From Patagioenas fasciata (taxonomy: Eukaryota; Chordata; Aves; Columbiformes; Columbidae), in contig NC_092521.1 of the NCBI RefSeq assembly GCF_037038585.1, forward strand, positions 149,448,605 to 149,512,604: a stretch of DNA of 64,000 nucleotides, written 5' to 3'. This document shows, piece after piece, positions 38,990-51,380 of this stretch (its first letter is position 1; each line of letters opens with the position of its first letter). The position numbers and the translations under genes are program-made. Below the pieces are notes generated by a model. The model saw nothing but the letters and a program-made list of their open reading frames with translations. It made no database searches and was not told the DNA's origin.

Positions 38990-40150
38990 TTTCTGGATGT
39001 GGTCTATCTTGACTTCAGTAAAGCCTTTGACACAGTCTCTCACAGCATCCTCACAGCTAAGTTGAGGAGATGTGGTCTAGACAATAGAATAGTGGGGTGG
39101 GTTTGCAAACTGGCTTAAGGAGAGAAGCCAGAGAGTGGTGGTCAATGGTGCGAAGTCTAGTTGGAGGCCAGTATCTAGTGGAGTGCCTCAGGGGTCAGTA
39201 CTGGGGCCAATATTATTCAATATATTCATTAACGATTTGGATGAGGGAACTGAGTGCACTGTCAGCAAGTTTGCTGATGACACTAAGCTGGGAGGAGTGG
39301 CTGACACACCAGAAGGCTGTGCTGCCATCCACCGGGACCTGGACAGGCTGGAGAGTTGGGCGGGGAATAACCTGATGAAATTTAACAAGGGAAAGTGTAG
39401 AGTTCTGCATCTAAGCAGGAACAACCCTAGGTTCCAGTATAGGTTGGGAAATTACTTATTAGAGAGCAGTGTAGGGGAAAAGGACCTGGGGGTCCTGGTG
39501 GACAACAGGATGACCATGAGCCAGCACTGTGCCCTTGTGACCAGGAAGGCCAATGGCATCCTGGGGTGTATTACAAGGAGGGTGGTCAGTAGATCGAGAG
39601 AGGTCCTCCTTCCCCTCTACTCCGCCGTGGTGAGACCCCATCTGGAATATTGTGTCCAGTTCTGGGCCCCTCAGTTCAAGAAGGACAGGGAACTGCTGGA
39701 GAGGGTCCAGCGTAGGGCAACAAAGATGATGAAGGGAGTGGAGCATCTCCCTTATGAGGTAAGGCTGAGGGAGCTGGGTCTCTTTAGTTTGGAAAAGAGG
39801 AGACTGAGGGGTGACCTTATTAATGTTTATAAATATAAAGGGTGAGTGTCATGAGGATGGAGTCAGGCTCTTCTCAGTGGCAAACAATGATAGGACAAGG
39901 GGTAATGGGATCAAGCTGGAACATGAGAGGTTCCACTTAAATTTGAGAAAAAACTTCTTCTCAGTGAGGGTGACAGAGCACTGGAACAGGCTGCCCAGGG
40001 AGGTTGTGGAGTCTCCTACTCTGGAGACATTCAAAACCCGCCTGGACGTGTTCCTTTGTGACCTTGCCTAGGCGTTCCTGCTCCAGCAGGGGGATTGGAC
40101 TAGATGATCTTTTGAGGTCCCTTCCAATCCCAAACATGCTGTGATACTGT
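38990..40150 (+). mobile_element. 5'-truncated CR1 LINE fragment
   Basis: The 3' quarter of a CR1 non-LTR retrotransposon, same strand as MLLT10. Reverse-transcriptase landmarks are visible: YLDFSKAFDTVSH at about 39,006, [18 protein letters not shown], and the catalytic FADD at 39,270-39,281. A 711-base open frame (39,135-39,845) is uninterrupted, but frameshifts occur before it (near 39,115) and after it (near 39,840), and the 5' half is missing, so the copy is dead. The C-terminal stretch ends with a stop near 40,071, followed by the short CR1 3' tail and diverged octamer-like repeats (CTGTGATACTGTG). 5' truncation is typical of target-primed insertion. Boundaries are approximate. Confidence 0.93.
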
Positions 40151-43100
40151 GTTCTCTCCAAATATTTGTCAACAGGAAATCAAAACTGCCACTCTTTCTA
40201 AAGAAGGCTGTTTCTTTGTTTTCCTGGGAAGACCATCATCAATATTAAGTTTTAAGAGTAATGTTTTTTAATGTTATTGAGTTTGACATGTACAGATTGA
40301 GAGCAAAGTTAAAAATACAGGTGGAGGTGGAAAGAGAGATGATGGCTAGGAGGATTTTTCTGGTGCATGATAGGGGATTTTCATCAGGATTTATGATGTG
40401 GTTGTTCCTGACTTCTGGCTTCTCCACTTTGTCTAGAAACAGAACCAGAATTAAATTCACTATGTTGCAGACGTGAGTCTTGCACTCAAGGCATATTTTT
40501 CTCTGCTGATGCCATGTTGTAGTGGTGTGTGTTTTTTCTTTTTTTTTTTTTTTTTAGCTGCAGTTACTGGGCAAATAAATGTGTTCTGATAAAAGACCAG
40601 GGTTAATTGCTTGCACTGAAGTTAGTCTTGCTTTAACAACTGCAAGAAATAGACTAACTCAGGAGCATGTAACTCAAGCAGGGGGGTCACCCAAGAACTT
40701 TTCTTAACAGCAGGTTGGAGCAGTTGGCTTCCCATACACTTTCAGCTGTTATACACTCTTGTCTACTGTGTTCCCTTTCTTTTCTGTGCTGCTGCTAAGC
40801 TGGTACATACTGCTTGTCAGTGAAAGCAACGGCTGTTTATATTTTCTTTTTCTGTTTGTTTTTCTCTTTTTTTTTTTTTTCCCAGCCTCATAAGCCTCCT
40901 GACTGATTGTCCTCTGATTTTATTGATAGTGAGGTGGTTGCCAGTGTCTTGGGTTTTGAATGGTCAACTACTGGTTAGAAAGCACAGTTCCATACCTGGC
41001 AAATCATACTGGGCCTTGGCTCTAGCAGGGTCATGTTTTTGTGTGCATAAGCAAAACTACAGTTTTTGTAAACATGAACTGTCTGGATAATGGACATATT
41101 GAAGTGTCTGGTAATTACTTGATTTACCTTATAATTACGAATATGTAGTGCATAGTAAATAGAAGATTGTGATCCCGGTATGCTCTTTTTACAATCACGG
41201 TGTAAGTTTTTACCTATTGCTTGAAAAACCTTACTTTTCCCTAAATCAGCTGATTTTTTGTAGCTGACCTGTGGTGAACTTGGAGTATGAATCTCTTCAA
41301 GATGGGTGGCAACTGCTCCCAGCTTTGCCTGTGTCAGCACCAGCTGTTATTACCCTGCATAGTGAGCCTTTTTGGTGTCTTCAGATGTACCTGAACTTCT
41401 GAGTCAAAAAGCAAGGCAGGTACATGTTGATGTAAGAAAAAATAATATTAGGATCTGTGTGAGGATGTATACATACGAAGTAGTACGTAAGGGACTTTGG
41501 GTCCTGGCTTGGGAAATTGGATGGTCCCTGTATGTCGTCAAGGGACTGATAGTACTGGTATATGAAGAGAGACTAGAGAAGATAAATTTAGGAATTGTAG
41601 CACAACCGTTCAAATTGTTCAAAAATACTTTTTTTTCCCCATCATCCTATTATATGCCAAACATCTTTCTTGATGATCTTATTTTAAGAATGATTTAATT
41701 ATAGTATATAGTGGGGTATAAATAGACAATGTGTTTACGGTTTGCTACTAGTATTCATGCTTATCATGAAGGAGCTGAAATAATCCCTGTGATAGAGAGA
41801 TCAGGCAGCACAGAGGCATCTAACATTTGCATAATTTAGCTTGGTCAGGCTTATTAGCTATGTGTAGATGCTTGTCCTTGTGAATCCAACTTGATTCAGA
41901 GAGACCAGGAGGTCTCAGTACTGAACTTCAGTGTTAAGAATTCCAAGTACTACTACCTCAAGCACAGCTCAGTTTGTATGTGTGAAGTCAGATTGATTAC
42001 AGCATGGCAAGTGAATGAATATCAAATATTAATTTGATGTTTCACTGGAATATGTATATTCTAAGCTTGTCATTGCATCTGGAAGAATCAGTTTGGACTT
42101 CGTACAAATTACTCTAATGTCATAAAGGTGTTATTTTTACCACTTGGTGTTTCTGTGTTAGTTTTCTTGATGGAGTGGCTTATGAAGTTGAATGCAATAC
42201 TGGCCCAGAACTGAGTTGGCACATTTGCACAACACTACAGCTGGTTTAATAAGCCACCTGGATTTTAGTCCTGGGGAATGCGTTGAGGGGGCTGTGAGTT
42301 CCTGTGGAGCTTGCCACACAAGATTTGAGGTAGTGTTCATCTGGATTTCAGCTGAATCTAGCGTAACTGGAATCTCTGCACTTGCATATGTGTTTCTTGG
42401 GACTCAGTGTGGAGGCAGGAAGACTGTCGTTGCAGAGTCAGTTTAGATCATATAATACTTAATAGTTAAGGATTCAGAGCTGTGGAAATGTAGCTATACT
42501 GTTTACCTACAAAGCCAGTTCAGGTATATTGTACTCTCATAGTGATAGGCTCCTGCTAGTAATCCTGCCAGACCTGAGCTGTTCCTGCATCTGCTGCACA
42601 GATGATCCACAGTCTGAACACTTGAGGTTTTTTTTAATCTTTAATATAACAACAGTTGTAGTTCTCCTCTCCAAATTCCCTTAAAAAAAAATCTTTAATC
42701 ACATGCATCTACACGTTTGTTATTGTAGAGTTGCTTATAAGAGTTGTATGATGTATCCGTAAGTTTAACATCCCATCCCTAGCATTTATGTAGGATAAAA
42801 TAACTGTAGGTGTAGTATTACTTGCCTTTTGCCTAAACAGAAGGAGGCAAAGAAGGAGGAAATAGGAATGTAGGCTTTCAGTATGCAGATAGGCTTGCAG
42901 TCAGAGCTCTGACAGCTCTGGCTCAACAGGCTGCCTCCAGGGGAATGGGATCTCTGTGCCTGTGCTTAGAATCAGTTTTGAAGTGGTTATTACACCTGTG
43001 TCTGAAAACTAGAATACATATTGATAAATATGGTCACAGTAGAGGTGAACTAAACTTAATTTTATAAGAAACAAACTTGCTGTTTTCTTTTTTCCTTCAA

Positions 43101-43623
43101 TTTGAAATACTGACCACCATATCATTCAGGACTAGTGTACTATGCATTCTCTTTCAAGATCTCTGGAAATAATTCTTAAATTTGGAAATGAATGTTTTTT
43201 TTAATGTGTATCCATAATTTTCCTTAAAGGACATTTTTAAGAATACTATAACGAGTAGAAAAAGTTGCTTTAGTTTTGAGCATACAACAGAAAAACTGAC
43301 CTATGTGGTTTTGTTATTTGTATGGCTTTTACACAGCAGTAGATAGTAAACTTTAAATATGAGAAAGAAGAGTGACTGTAAAATACAAATTGCTCGTAGA
43401 TTTTTTAAAATAAACATGAGAAACTGCTACTACTGGGTCTGCCTTCCCCTGCCCCCCCTGCCCAAAATATCCCAAACCAGAAAAACTACCAAACAAAACC
43501 AACAAATCCAACAGCACAATCTTGTCTTTTATGAATGGCTATGCAGCCTGGAAGGCAGTGAATGTTTGTTTGTAGCTGAATAACTGCAATAAAAAGTCTG
43601 CCTAAAGATATTTAGGCATAGCA
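40151..43623 (+). other. MLLT10: MLLT10 intron 2, unique part
   Basis: Intronic DNA with no supported gene. T-runs occur near 40,537-40,556 and 40,867-40,882. Nothing recognisable in the short frames. Confidence 0.6.
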
Positions 43624-44790
43624 TGTTTTATTGGGTTTGCTTGGCAAGGTTTTGGTACCTGAGGGGTGGCTTCTTTGAGAAACTGCAAGAAGCTTCCCCC
43701 ATGTCCAACAGAGCCAATGCCAGCCAGCTCCAAGAGACACCCACCACTGGCCAAGGCTGAGCCCATCAGTGACAATGGTAGCGCCTCTGAGTTAATGTTA
43801 AGAAGGGGAAAAAGTTGCTGCACAACAGCAATTGCAGCTGGAGAGAGCAGTGAGAATGTGAGAGCAACAGCTCTGCAGACACCAAGGTTGGTGAAGGAGG
43901 GGCAGGAGGTGCTCCAGGCACTGGAGCAGAGATTCTCATGCAGCCCATGGTGAGGCCGGCTGTCACCCTGCAGGTCATGGAGGTTCATGGTGGAGCAGAG
44001 ATCCACCTGCAGCCTGGGGAGGACCCCACAGCAACGCAGTGCAGGTGGATGTGCCCGAAGGAGGCTGTGACCCTGTGGGAAGCCCACATGGGAGCAGGCT
44101 CGTGGTAGGACCTGTGGCCCCGTGGAGAGAGGAGCCCATGCTAGAGCAGGTTTACTGGCAGAACTTGTGACCCTGTCGGGGGACACAGGCTGGAGCAGTC
44201 TATTCCTGAAGGACTGCACCCTGTGGAAGGGAGCCATGCTGGAGCAGTTTGTGAAAAGCTGCAGCATGTGGGAGGAACCCATGTTGGAGAGGTTAATGGA
44301 GAACTGTCTCCTGTGTGAGGAACCCCATGGTGAGAGTGTGAGGAGATCTCCCTGGAGGACGAAGGAGCAGCAGAGACAATGTGTGATGAACTGACCACAG
44401 CTCCCATTCCCCATCCCCCTATGTCACTCAGGATTGGGGGGAGGAGGTAGAGAAGTCAGGAGTGAAGTTAAACCTGTGAAGAAGGGAGGGGTGGGGGAAG
44501 GTATTTTGAGATTTAGGGTATTTTTGGTTTTGTGTTGCTGTTTTTGTGTTTGTGTTTTTTTTTTTTTTTTCTGCATTATTCTACTCTGATTTGATTGTCA
44601 ATAAATGAAATTATTTTTTCCTCAATTTGAGTCTGTTTTGCCCATGATGATAATTGGTGAGTGATCTCCCTATCCTTATCTCAACCCACAAGTCTTTCAT
44701 TGTATTTTCTCTCCCTCGTCCAGCTGAGGAGAGGAGAGACAGAGGGGCTTTGGTGGGCACCTAGTGTCCAGCCAGGGTCAACCCACCACA
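43624..44790 (+). mobile_element. Avian ERVK-like LTR
   Basis: A sequence of about 1,167 bases starting TGTTTTATTGGG and ending CCCACCACA, with TG...CA termini. A poly(A) signal AATAAA is at 44,600-44,605 and a GT/T-rich stretch lies before it. The sequence pattern matches a common bird LTR family I recognise but cannot name with certainty. It is immediately followed by a primer-binding-site-like sequence, so it is the 5' LTR of a copy whose body is lost. No convincing target-site duplication was found. Confidence 0.75.
43962..44340 (+). repeat. Minisatellite-like repeats inside the LTR
   Basis: About eight degenerate units of 45-58 bases, clearest from 44,113. Units begin TGTGRCCC or TGCACCC, contain GTGG-AGGGAGCCCATGCTGGAGCAG-like cores, and start at 44,113, 44,166, 44,215, 44,260 and 44,305. 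The last units are spaced by 45 bases. The array gives a repetitive Trp/Glu/Leu-rich open frame, which is not evidence of a gene. Confidence 0.65.
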
Positions 44791-44960
44791 GTCCATTTTG
44801 GCACCAAGTATGGGGCATGAGGAATTTGAGATAAAGATAGTAATTGGGAGAGCTAAAGGGGAAAACATGGACCGAACAGAGCTAGAGAGGGAAGAGCAGA
44901 ATGATTGTGGGGAATTTCTAATGATAGAGAAGGTGAAACAACTGATTTTATTCTGAAATG
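44791..44960 (+). mobile_element. Residual leader of the ERVK-like element with primer-binding site
   Basis: Eight bases after the LTR end, TGGCACCAAGTATGGGGC (44,799-44,816) resembles the tRNA-Lys(1,2) primer-binding site used by many beta/ERVK-type elements, with about three differences. Some 150 bases of purine-rich leader follow and then fade into intron sequence; no gag, pol or env is present. The right boundary is uncertain. Confidence 0.55.
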
Positions 44961-46986
44961 CTGTTGATTGGGTGATGTGTGTTTCTTGTCCATTACTTAC
45001 ATGAGTGAGTGTTCTTTACTTTGCATTTCATGCGTAGGAGAAGATAATTTTTCCTGATCTGATTTTTTGTTTTTAATGGTATACATAGTGATTAGAGACC
45101 CATAACCTTATTGCACTGGGACTCAAGACAACAGAGTTGCCTGGGGTTGCATAGTGTCTGGTCATCAAGGTTAGGAGTACAAACAGCAGAAGGTGCTGCA
45201 GAAGTACTGAATAATTTCTGTGCATCTTCCACTCGAGCTGGTAAATTGTATCTTATTCACTGTATTGTGTGCTGTGCATATCAAAGTGGGAATATTAATG
45301 CTATTTCTGATTGTGCTGCCTTAATGTCTTTTTTATTTGTGTGTGTGCTGCATTTTCCCTGCTTGCATGCATACTTGGTGCTTGATTTGTAAATACACAG
45401 TTGAGTTCATAAACTTATTTGAAGCACTTCATTACAGCAGAAAAGGTCTGCTAATATTTTTCTTCAGTTTTGATTAGCAACAGTTTATCTAAATGTACAC
45501 TTTATTTGTGCAGTAGTTTATAATTACATTATGCTAAATATGGATACATGGAGCATTCAGCTTTAAAACAGTGTTCCATCACTCAAGTCCTGCTTGATCA
45601 AAAATTTTTAACATAGTTATCAGTTTAACAGGTACTTAGTAAATGCTTTAAAGTTTCTGTGGCAAAATTACTAACCAAAGTGGGACTAGGGCAAAATGTT
45701 ACAGGAATTGCTTAAGTCTTAAGCAGAAATGCTTTGTGACTGTTTTATTGCTAGACTGTTACTGGCAGAAGAAGTCTCTCAAGTAAGCAAGGAGCTCCTC
45801 AGCTGCAAGGAACCTTGCTTAAAATGCGTGCTAGCATTTTATACCTGTGAATTTTTAGGGTACAGCAGTGGTATGTTGCAGGACACTGAAGTGAACCGTC
45901 ACATACTGTTGTTTTCTTCAGCTAGATTGGATTGGGCAGTAGCATACTTCCAGCCTGATAACAAAAGCTTGGGTGTTTAGTAGGAAAACCAGCCAAACAT
46001 GACATATTTCTCATAGCCTTCTGATGTTTTCTGTTCGAGATCAATGTGTGAATCTTAAACTTTGTGTATGTTTATAATTCACATTCCTGCAACATCTAGT
46101 AGGGCTTACTAGCCTTAAATACATAGTGGGAGATTTATGGTTTTGGACTTCTGGAGTAGCCAGATCTTGATACATGTGTGTCATCACAGTGGTACATTCT
46201 ACTTATGTTCTCTCTCTTCTAGTTACATTACATGTATTGAGTAAAAGTACGACTGAATGTCACCTGTAGTACGTACTGACTGGATGGTCTTGGAAGAATG
46301 CTGATTTGCATGTTGAATGCCTTTAATCTTCTTGTCATAGTCTGTAAATTTATTATCTGTAGTACATGTTTTTGACAGAGCTAACTGAATCTGCATATAT
46401 TTTAATCTGATGCCTTTATAAAGAGAACTAGGTCTAGTCTCTATAATTTATCCAGGTATAAAACCTGAAATGCTTCAGGTAGTCAGACTGTTGTGGTTTT
46501 TTTTTTTTTCTTTTTACCTGTCAGTTGTCTGCTTTGAAAAAAAGTTCTCTTCTTCTCCTGGGACAGATGACTGAATAGAGATGGGGCAGAGATCTGGCAA
46601 ATTTGTCAGCATCAAGAAATGATTATTTGAAGATGGAGATGACTTAATTTCTTAAGTTGTCAAGTTGCAGAACATAGCACTTCTGAAGAGAAGTACTGAC
46701 AGCATGCGTTCGTTTGCTCTATTAGTAGTGTCAGCCAGTTGGGGATTCTTGAATGTGACAGAAGATCTTCTGATTCCTGTTGGTTCTACATTGTGTCTTA
46801 TAAATACTGCAGTCTGGTGTGAGTCATGGGTTGGAAACATTGGAACTTAAGTTTGCCTCTCTTCAGATACCTTGATTGAAAAATTGTATAGTTAGCTACT
46901 TGCTGACTTCTGCTTCAAATACTTACGTGGTCACAAGCTATCAGTTGTAGAGCCATTTAGATCAAAATATTGAAAGTGGGTATTTT
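44961..46986 (+). other. MLLT10: MLLT10 intron 2, unique part
   Basis: Intronic, AT-rich DNA. No gene, RNA gene or recognised repeat apart from a T-run near 46,497-46,510. Confidence 0.6.
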
Positions 46987-46991
46987 GTGGG

Positions 46992-47751
46992 TGTGCTGGT
47001 TCTATTGAAATCAAGTTGATTTTCTTCATGTAGTCGGAAACTTCTGTTTTTCATAGCTAGCATGGTTGTTGTTTGGATTTAGTTTGAGAATAAGACGATA
47101 ATACTCCGAGACAGAATTAATGTTTTTCTCCAAGGAACTTTCCAGTGTTTTTGAGGTGGAATGGAGAGAATGTAAAAACTTAGCTGTTATTTTAGTTGTT
47201 GCCTGGGAGCCAAGATCTTTCTGGGCTCTGCCTGCAGGTGTGAGGCACCTGGGAAGGGGGTTATGGATGGGACAGACCTTGACTGGCATCCAGGCTGATC
47301 AATGAGAATATTCCATGCCATTAGCGTTGTGCTCATATATAAGGAGTTGCTAGGTTTTCTGGCTGGGGAGACCCATTTCGATTCTTCTCTGTTCTGACTG
47401 AGTTCTTTTTGGGAGTTCTGTCAGTTCAGCCTTTTGCTGTTCCGCTGGTTTGCAGAGGTCTCTGGGCCTTTCTGCCTTTTTCTCTCTTCCTCTGGGATCG
47501 GCTGTTCATGCCCAGGATGTTCGCCCTTCCCAGGAATGGCTGCTTGGGATGTATGGATTTTGTGAGGAATTGCATTTATTATATTTCATATTCTATTTCT
47601 ATTTAATTTTCAAATTTTATTGAACTGTTTTCATCTTAACCTGTGATTTTTCTGCCTTCCCTTTTGATTATCTCCTTTACTGGAGGGTGTGTGGGGGGAG
47701 TGAGCAAGCAGCTGTTGTGGTTTTGATTACAAGCTGGGTTAAACTGTGACA
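46992..47751 (+). mobile_element. ERVL-like solo LTR, copy 1
   Basis: A 760-base solo LTR with TG...CA ends (TGTGCTGG ... CTGTGACA) and a perfect 5-bp target-site duplication, GTGGG, at 46,987-46,991 and 47,752-47,756. A TATA box (TATATAAGG) is at 47,336-47,344, a plausible promoter position. The 3' end carries the ATCTCC...GGGGGGAGTGAGCAAGCAGC block shared with common bird ERVL-type LTRs. No internal sequence remains, so it arose by LTR-LTR recombination. Copy 2 lies about 12 kb to the right in the same orientation. Confidence 0.88.
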
Positions 47752-47756
47752 GTGGG

Positions 47757-50700
47757 TTTATCAGTAAGACCTTAAAATCCTGCAGGTTGAGACTACTGAT
47801 ATCTGGACATTGCTATCCAGGTGTAGTGTAGAAACTAATGAATAAGAAAATATAGTTTTGGTTTTGTAGATAGCAGTCTCTGTTGGTGGATCAACGTATT
47901 CCTGTAGAAGCTTTTGGAAAAGAGTTTATGCAATTTATCCTTTTTGCTGTACTGAACAAGTGAAAAATGAAGTTTTGACTATGGCAAGTATTATAAAGCA
48001 CAGGTGTAAAAAATCAGAAATAAACGCCAGTGAGAATTTTCAGTGTACCTAATTGGTTTTAAGAAAACTAATAAAATATTAGTGAAATAACAAAGGATTT
48101 CATATGAATAGATAGCCTAAATTTTGTGTTAGTAGAGGTTCAGTAATTACTGCAGCATCTGGGAATGCTTGTGAGTTTTATTGGACTTTCTGCAGGCTTT
48201 AAGGGCTGAGAGGATGATCTTCTCTGGTTAGTCTTTCTCTGTTGGCGGTATCCATTTTGCTTCATAGAAGACAGTTGGAAGGGGTGAACAGAAAAATGAG
48301 ATGTCACTGGGTTCCGAGGGCTGGGATAAGTTATTGCCAGCACATGTAGACATGGTCAGTCTGGTACGCATCCTGTTGCTGCATCTGTTTTCGTACGAAC
48401 TCCCTGTGAATTCTCATCTATTGACAGAATTTGTGCCAAGATCTAAATTTCCAGTATACTGGTTTGCACCATTCCACAAATATCTGTGTTTTTCTTCTTC
48501 TGATTGTCTGATCTTGCAAAAACTGTTTCTTTGTAGGCTCTAAGGCATTTATTCTTCTGTAGATACCCTCTGATAAGCTGAATTTGAGTTAGGTTTTCTG
48601 TTAAGTGAGTTGTCTGTGGTGTAATTAGTATACTTTTATCTGTCTTTAGAATATGGTTTCTCTTTATAGTGGGAACTGTGTTTACATTTGTTATTCACTG
48701 CCACATTTGCCTGAATCTAACCCAAACTAATCAGTAAAATGACCGCAAATTTTTCCGGGTTTATTAGGGGAAAACCAGGGTTTTTCTTATTTTCAGTGTT
48801 TTTCATTGCAATGTATGTATGATTTTTTCATACTCCTCCCCTGTCCCCCCCTCCCCCCTCAAATAAATGGACCAAAACACTAGGGAGAAGAGGAAAAAAG
48901 TATAAAAGGAAGGTGGGAAAATGTAAGACGCTTTCTTCTGGAGAAGGTGGAATACAAATTTCACACCTTTTGGGGAAGAAAAAATAAATAGCAAAAATGT
49001 TTCAAACATAGGAGATAATTTTTCATCCAAAAAGTGACTAAAGAACTTCAACTAGTTACATATAGGTAAGATGACATATGTGGAGCATTGGCATAACCGA
49101 AACTCTAGACATGATTTATGATCAGCTTTGTATCCAGAGCTGTTTCCTAGGCATCTTTTTTTTTTTTTTTCCCAGAATTTTTGTTTTTGACAGCAATGGT
49201 ATACGCCTACCCGTGTTACGTTGTTTTACATTAAGTGAAATAACTACCCATATGGATGTCTTTACCCTTCTAAACCGGGTTTTTAGCCCATATTAAGGTA
49301 TTTTTTATTACCTGAAGTAGTGGTGTGTAAATCTGTCTAGCATGTTCAAAGTCTATAGGATTCGAAAAGATTATCTTAGATATGATAAAGAGTATTAGTG
49401 GTGACTTTTGTATGTTTCCTTCTGCTGACACCCAAGGGTGAGACAGAATGGGATGGAATGTTGGTAGGTGAAGCTGTACCACAGAACTTGGAGACGAATA
49501 CCCGGATGCAATCAGCTGTGCTGCAGGCTTCCGCAGCTGCCGATGAATGGGAGACAAGGTGGCCAAGAGCATCAGGGGCTGCCAGCTGGGAAGCGTTTGA
49601 TCAGAAACTAACCTTCTGATCAGCTACTTTGTGTATCTTCGTAAATCTGTCCATGTGCTTTGGGGGAGTGCTTTGAGTTACTGCATTTTGATATATACAG
49701 AAATACCCAGTAGCATGGCATGCTGTAAAATAGATGTATTTGGAAGCAAATTCAGAAGTAAGGCAATAAAATGACTTCTGCTTGGCAACTGACTCTCTCC
49801 TACTAGCTTAATTTTAAGAAAGTCATAATTTGATGGAGTGTGTTCATGGTTTGTTTTCACAAAAATATGAACAAAAACTCGCAACAAAACCAAATGGATT
49901 TAACCTGTCTGCTGTTTGATTAATGATTAACTGGAGCAGCAGAATAAAATGTTTTGTATGCCAAATTTTAACTCTTGTTGATTAAAGAATTGAAAGAGAT
50001 TGAGTGTCAGGTTTCAAGAACTGTGATGCTGATTTTGTGTAACTTGCTGTTGCGTTATTTGTAACTTTAAGGAGTTGTTCCTTTCAGTTAAATACTGTTT
50101 TGGTTGTTGTTGTCAATAGTTCTGTGATCAAAATGTACTTGGGATTAAAAAAAACTGTTCCGGTAGCAGAGGTGCCATGCTGAGTATAATACGGCTTGGG
50201 AGGGAAAATAAGCTTGTAAAATAAACAGTTTGTGTATATGGCTGATGCCTGTTAAAAAACTTAGAATATGTGAATGTCAAGGAAATACTAAAACAAAATT
50301 GACCAAATAAATGTCTTGGGCTGGGCCCAAGAAATATGTCTGTACTGCTGAAATTAAATCAGTCTGTTTCAGGTGTGGTGTGTGTGGGTTTTTTTTAATG
50401 TATGTTTATTTGTTTGCTTTTCTTTCTTTTTTGGGGGTGTGCGTGTGATGTGGTGAAGTTTTGCTTGTGTGGTGCGGATTTTTAAAAAATTCCTAAGGCC
50501 CTTGGTTGGAATTTCATACTTGTGGCCAGCCTAGATGCTGCCATCTCCTGAACAGGGTAGTTGTATCCTTGCCCTGCTCCCCATCTTGTGTTCCTGTTAC
50601 GTTTTTTATCTGCCGTTGTTGTTCATATGGCCATATGGAAAGACAGCTCAAAGAAGTGAACTGGCTGAAGAAAGAAATATTTCATTTTTAGCTTGCTGAT

Positions 50701-51349
50701 TAGGATTTCCATATGGTCAAATAAAAACTCTTCCCAGAGCAAGTGAGGCAGTAGAAAGTACACAGCAGGGGATGGCCAGTGATCTTCTTTTGGCAGCACT
50801 GTGCAATTATCTTAGCTTAGAGTGAGCCTGAAGTCAGCTGGAACTGCAGCCTAATTTCTCAGGTAACTTTTAGGAACTGTGGTGTATTTAGGTTAACAGG
50901 TCATATTGAAACACACAGTTTGTCTCATTGCAATGCTGGGAATTCAGTCCTGCAGGACTTTACTTGGTTGACAGTCATTATTCACATGAATGGTTCCACT
51001 GGCCTACCTTGGACCAGAATTCAGTAAGTTAGTTGCACAAGAATTCTTTGACCTTTGTTTTATTATAACAAGAGACAGCATATAATAAATGTCTGCAGAT
51101 GATGCTTTATGAAACTTACTCCAAATTTGCAGAACCCTGAGGGAAGAACACTGCTATATTTCCACTAGTCTTTTTTCCTCCTCTTGTACTAGTATAGTCT
51201 TGTTCCTACCTCTCTTTATCTTCCCTATCTGCTATGTGTCTCTTGCTCTTTCTTTTCATTTCTATACGAACAAGGTAGTCTGAGCTAAATCAGCTTCTCT
51301 ATGCCTTTCCTCCATTTCCAGTTGAAAAATCGGTGGAGTTAGGTTAACC

Positions 51350-51380
<31 letters not shown>

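Noticed and set aside
40080..40097. CTCF-like CCAGCAGGGGGAT in the CR1 3' tail
   Set aside because: This is part of the ordinary CR1 3' end and departs from the CTCF core at its last positions, so it is not evidence of an insulator.
43602..44414. 270-codon minus-strand frame across the ERVK-like LTR
   Set aside because: It is the antisense reading of the LTR minisatellite; composition is repetitive and no domain is seen.
47026..47289. Antisense frame of 87-91 codons present in both solo LTRs (also 59,869-60,144)
   Set aside because: It is shared because the LTRs are homologous. There is no known LTR antisense product of this sequence and no start-context support.
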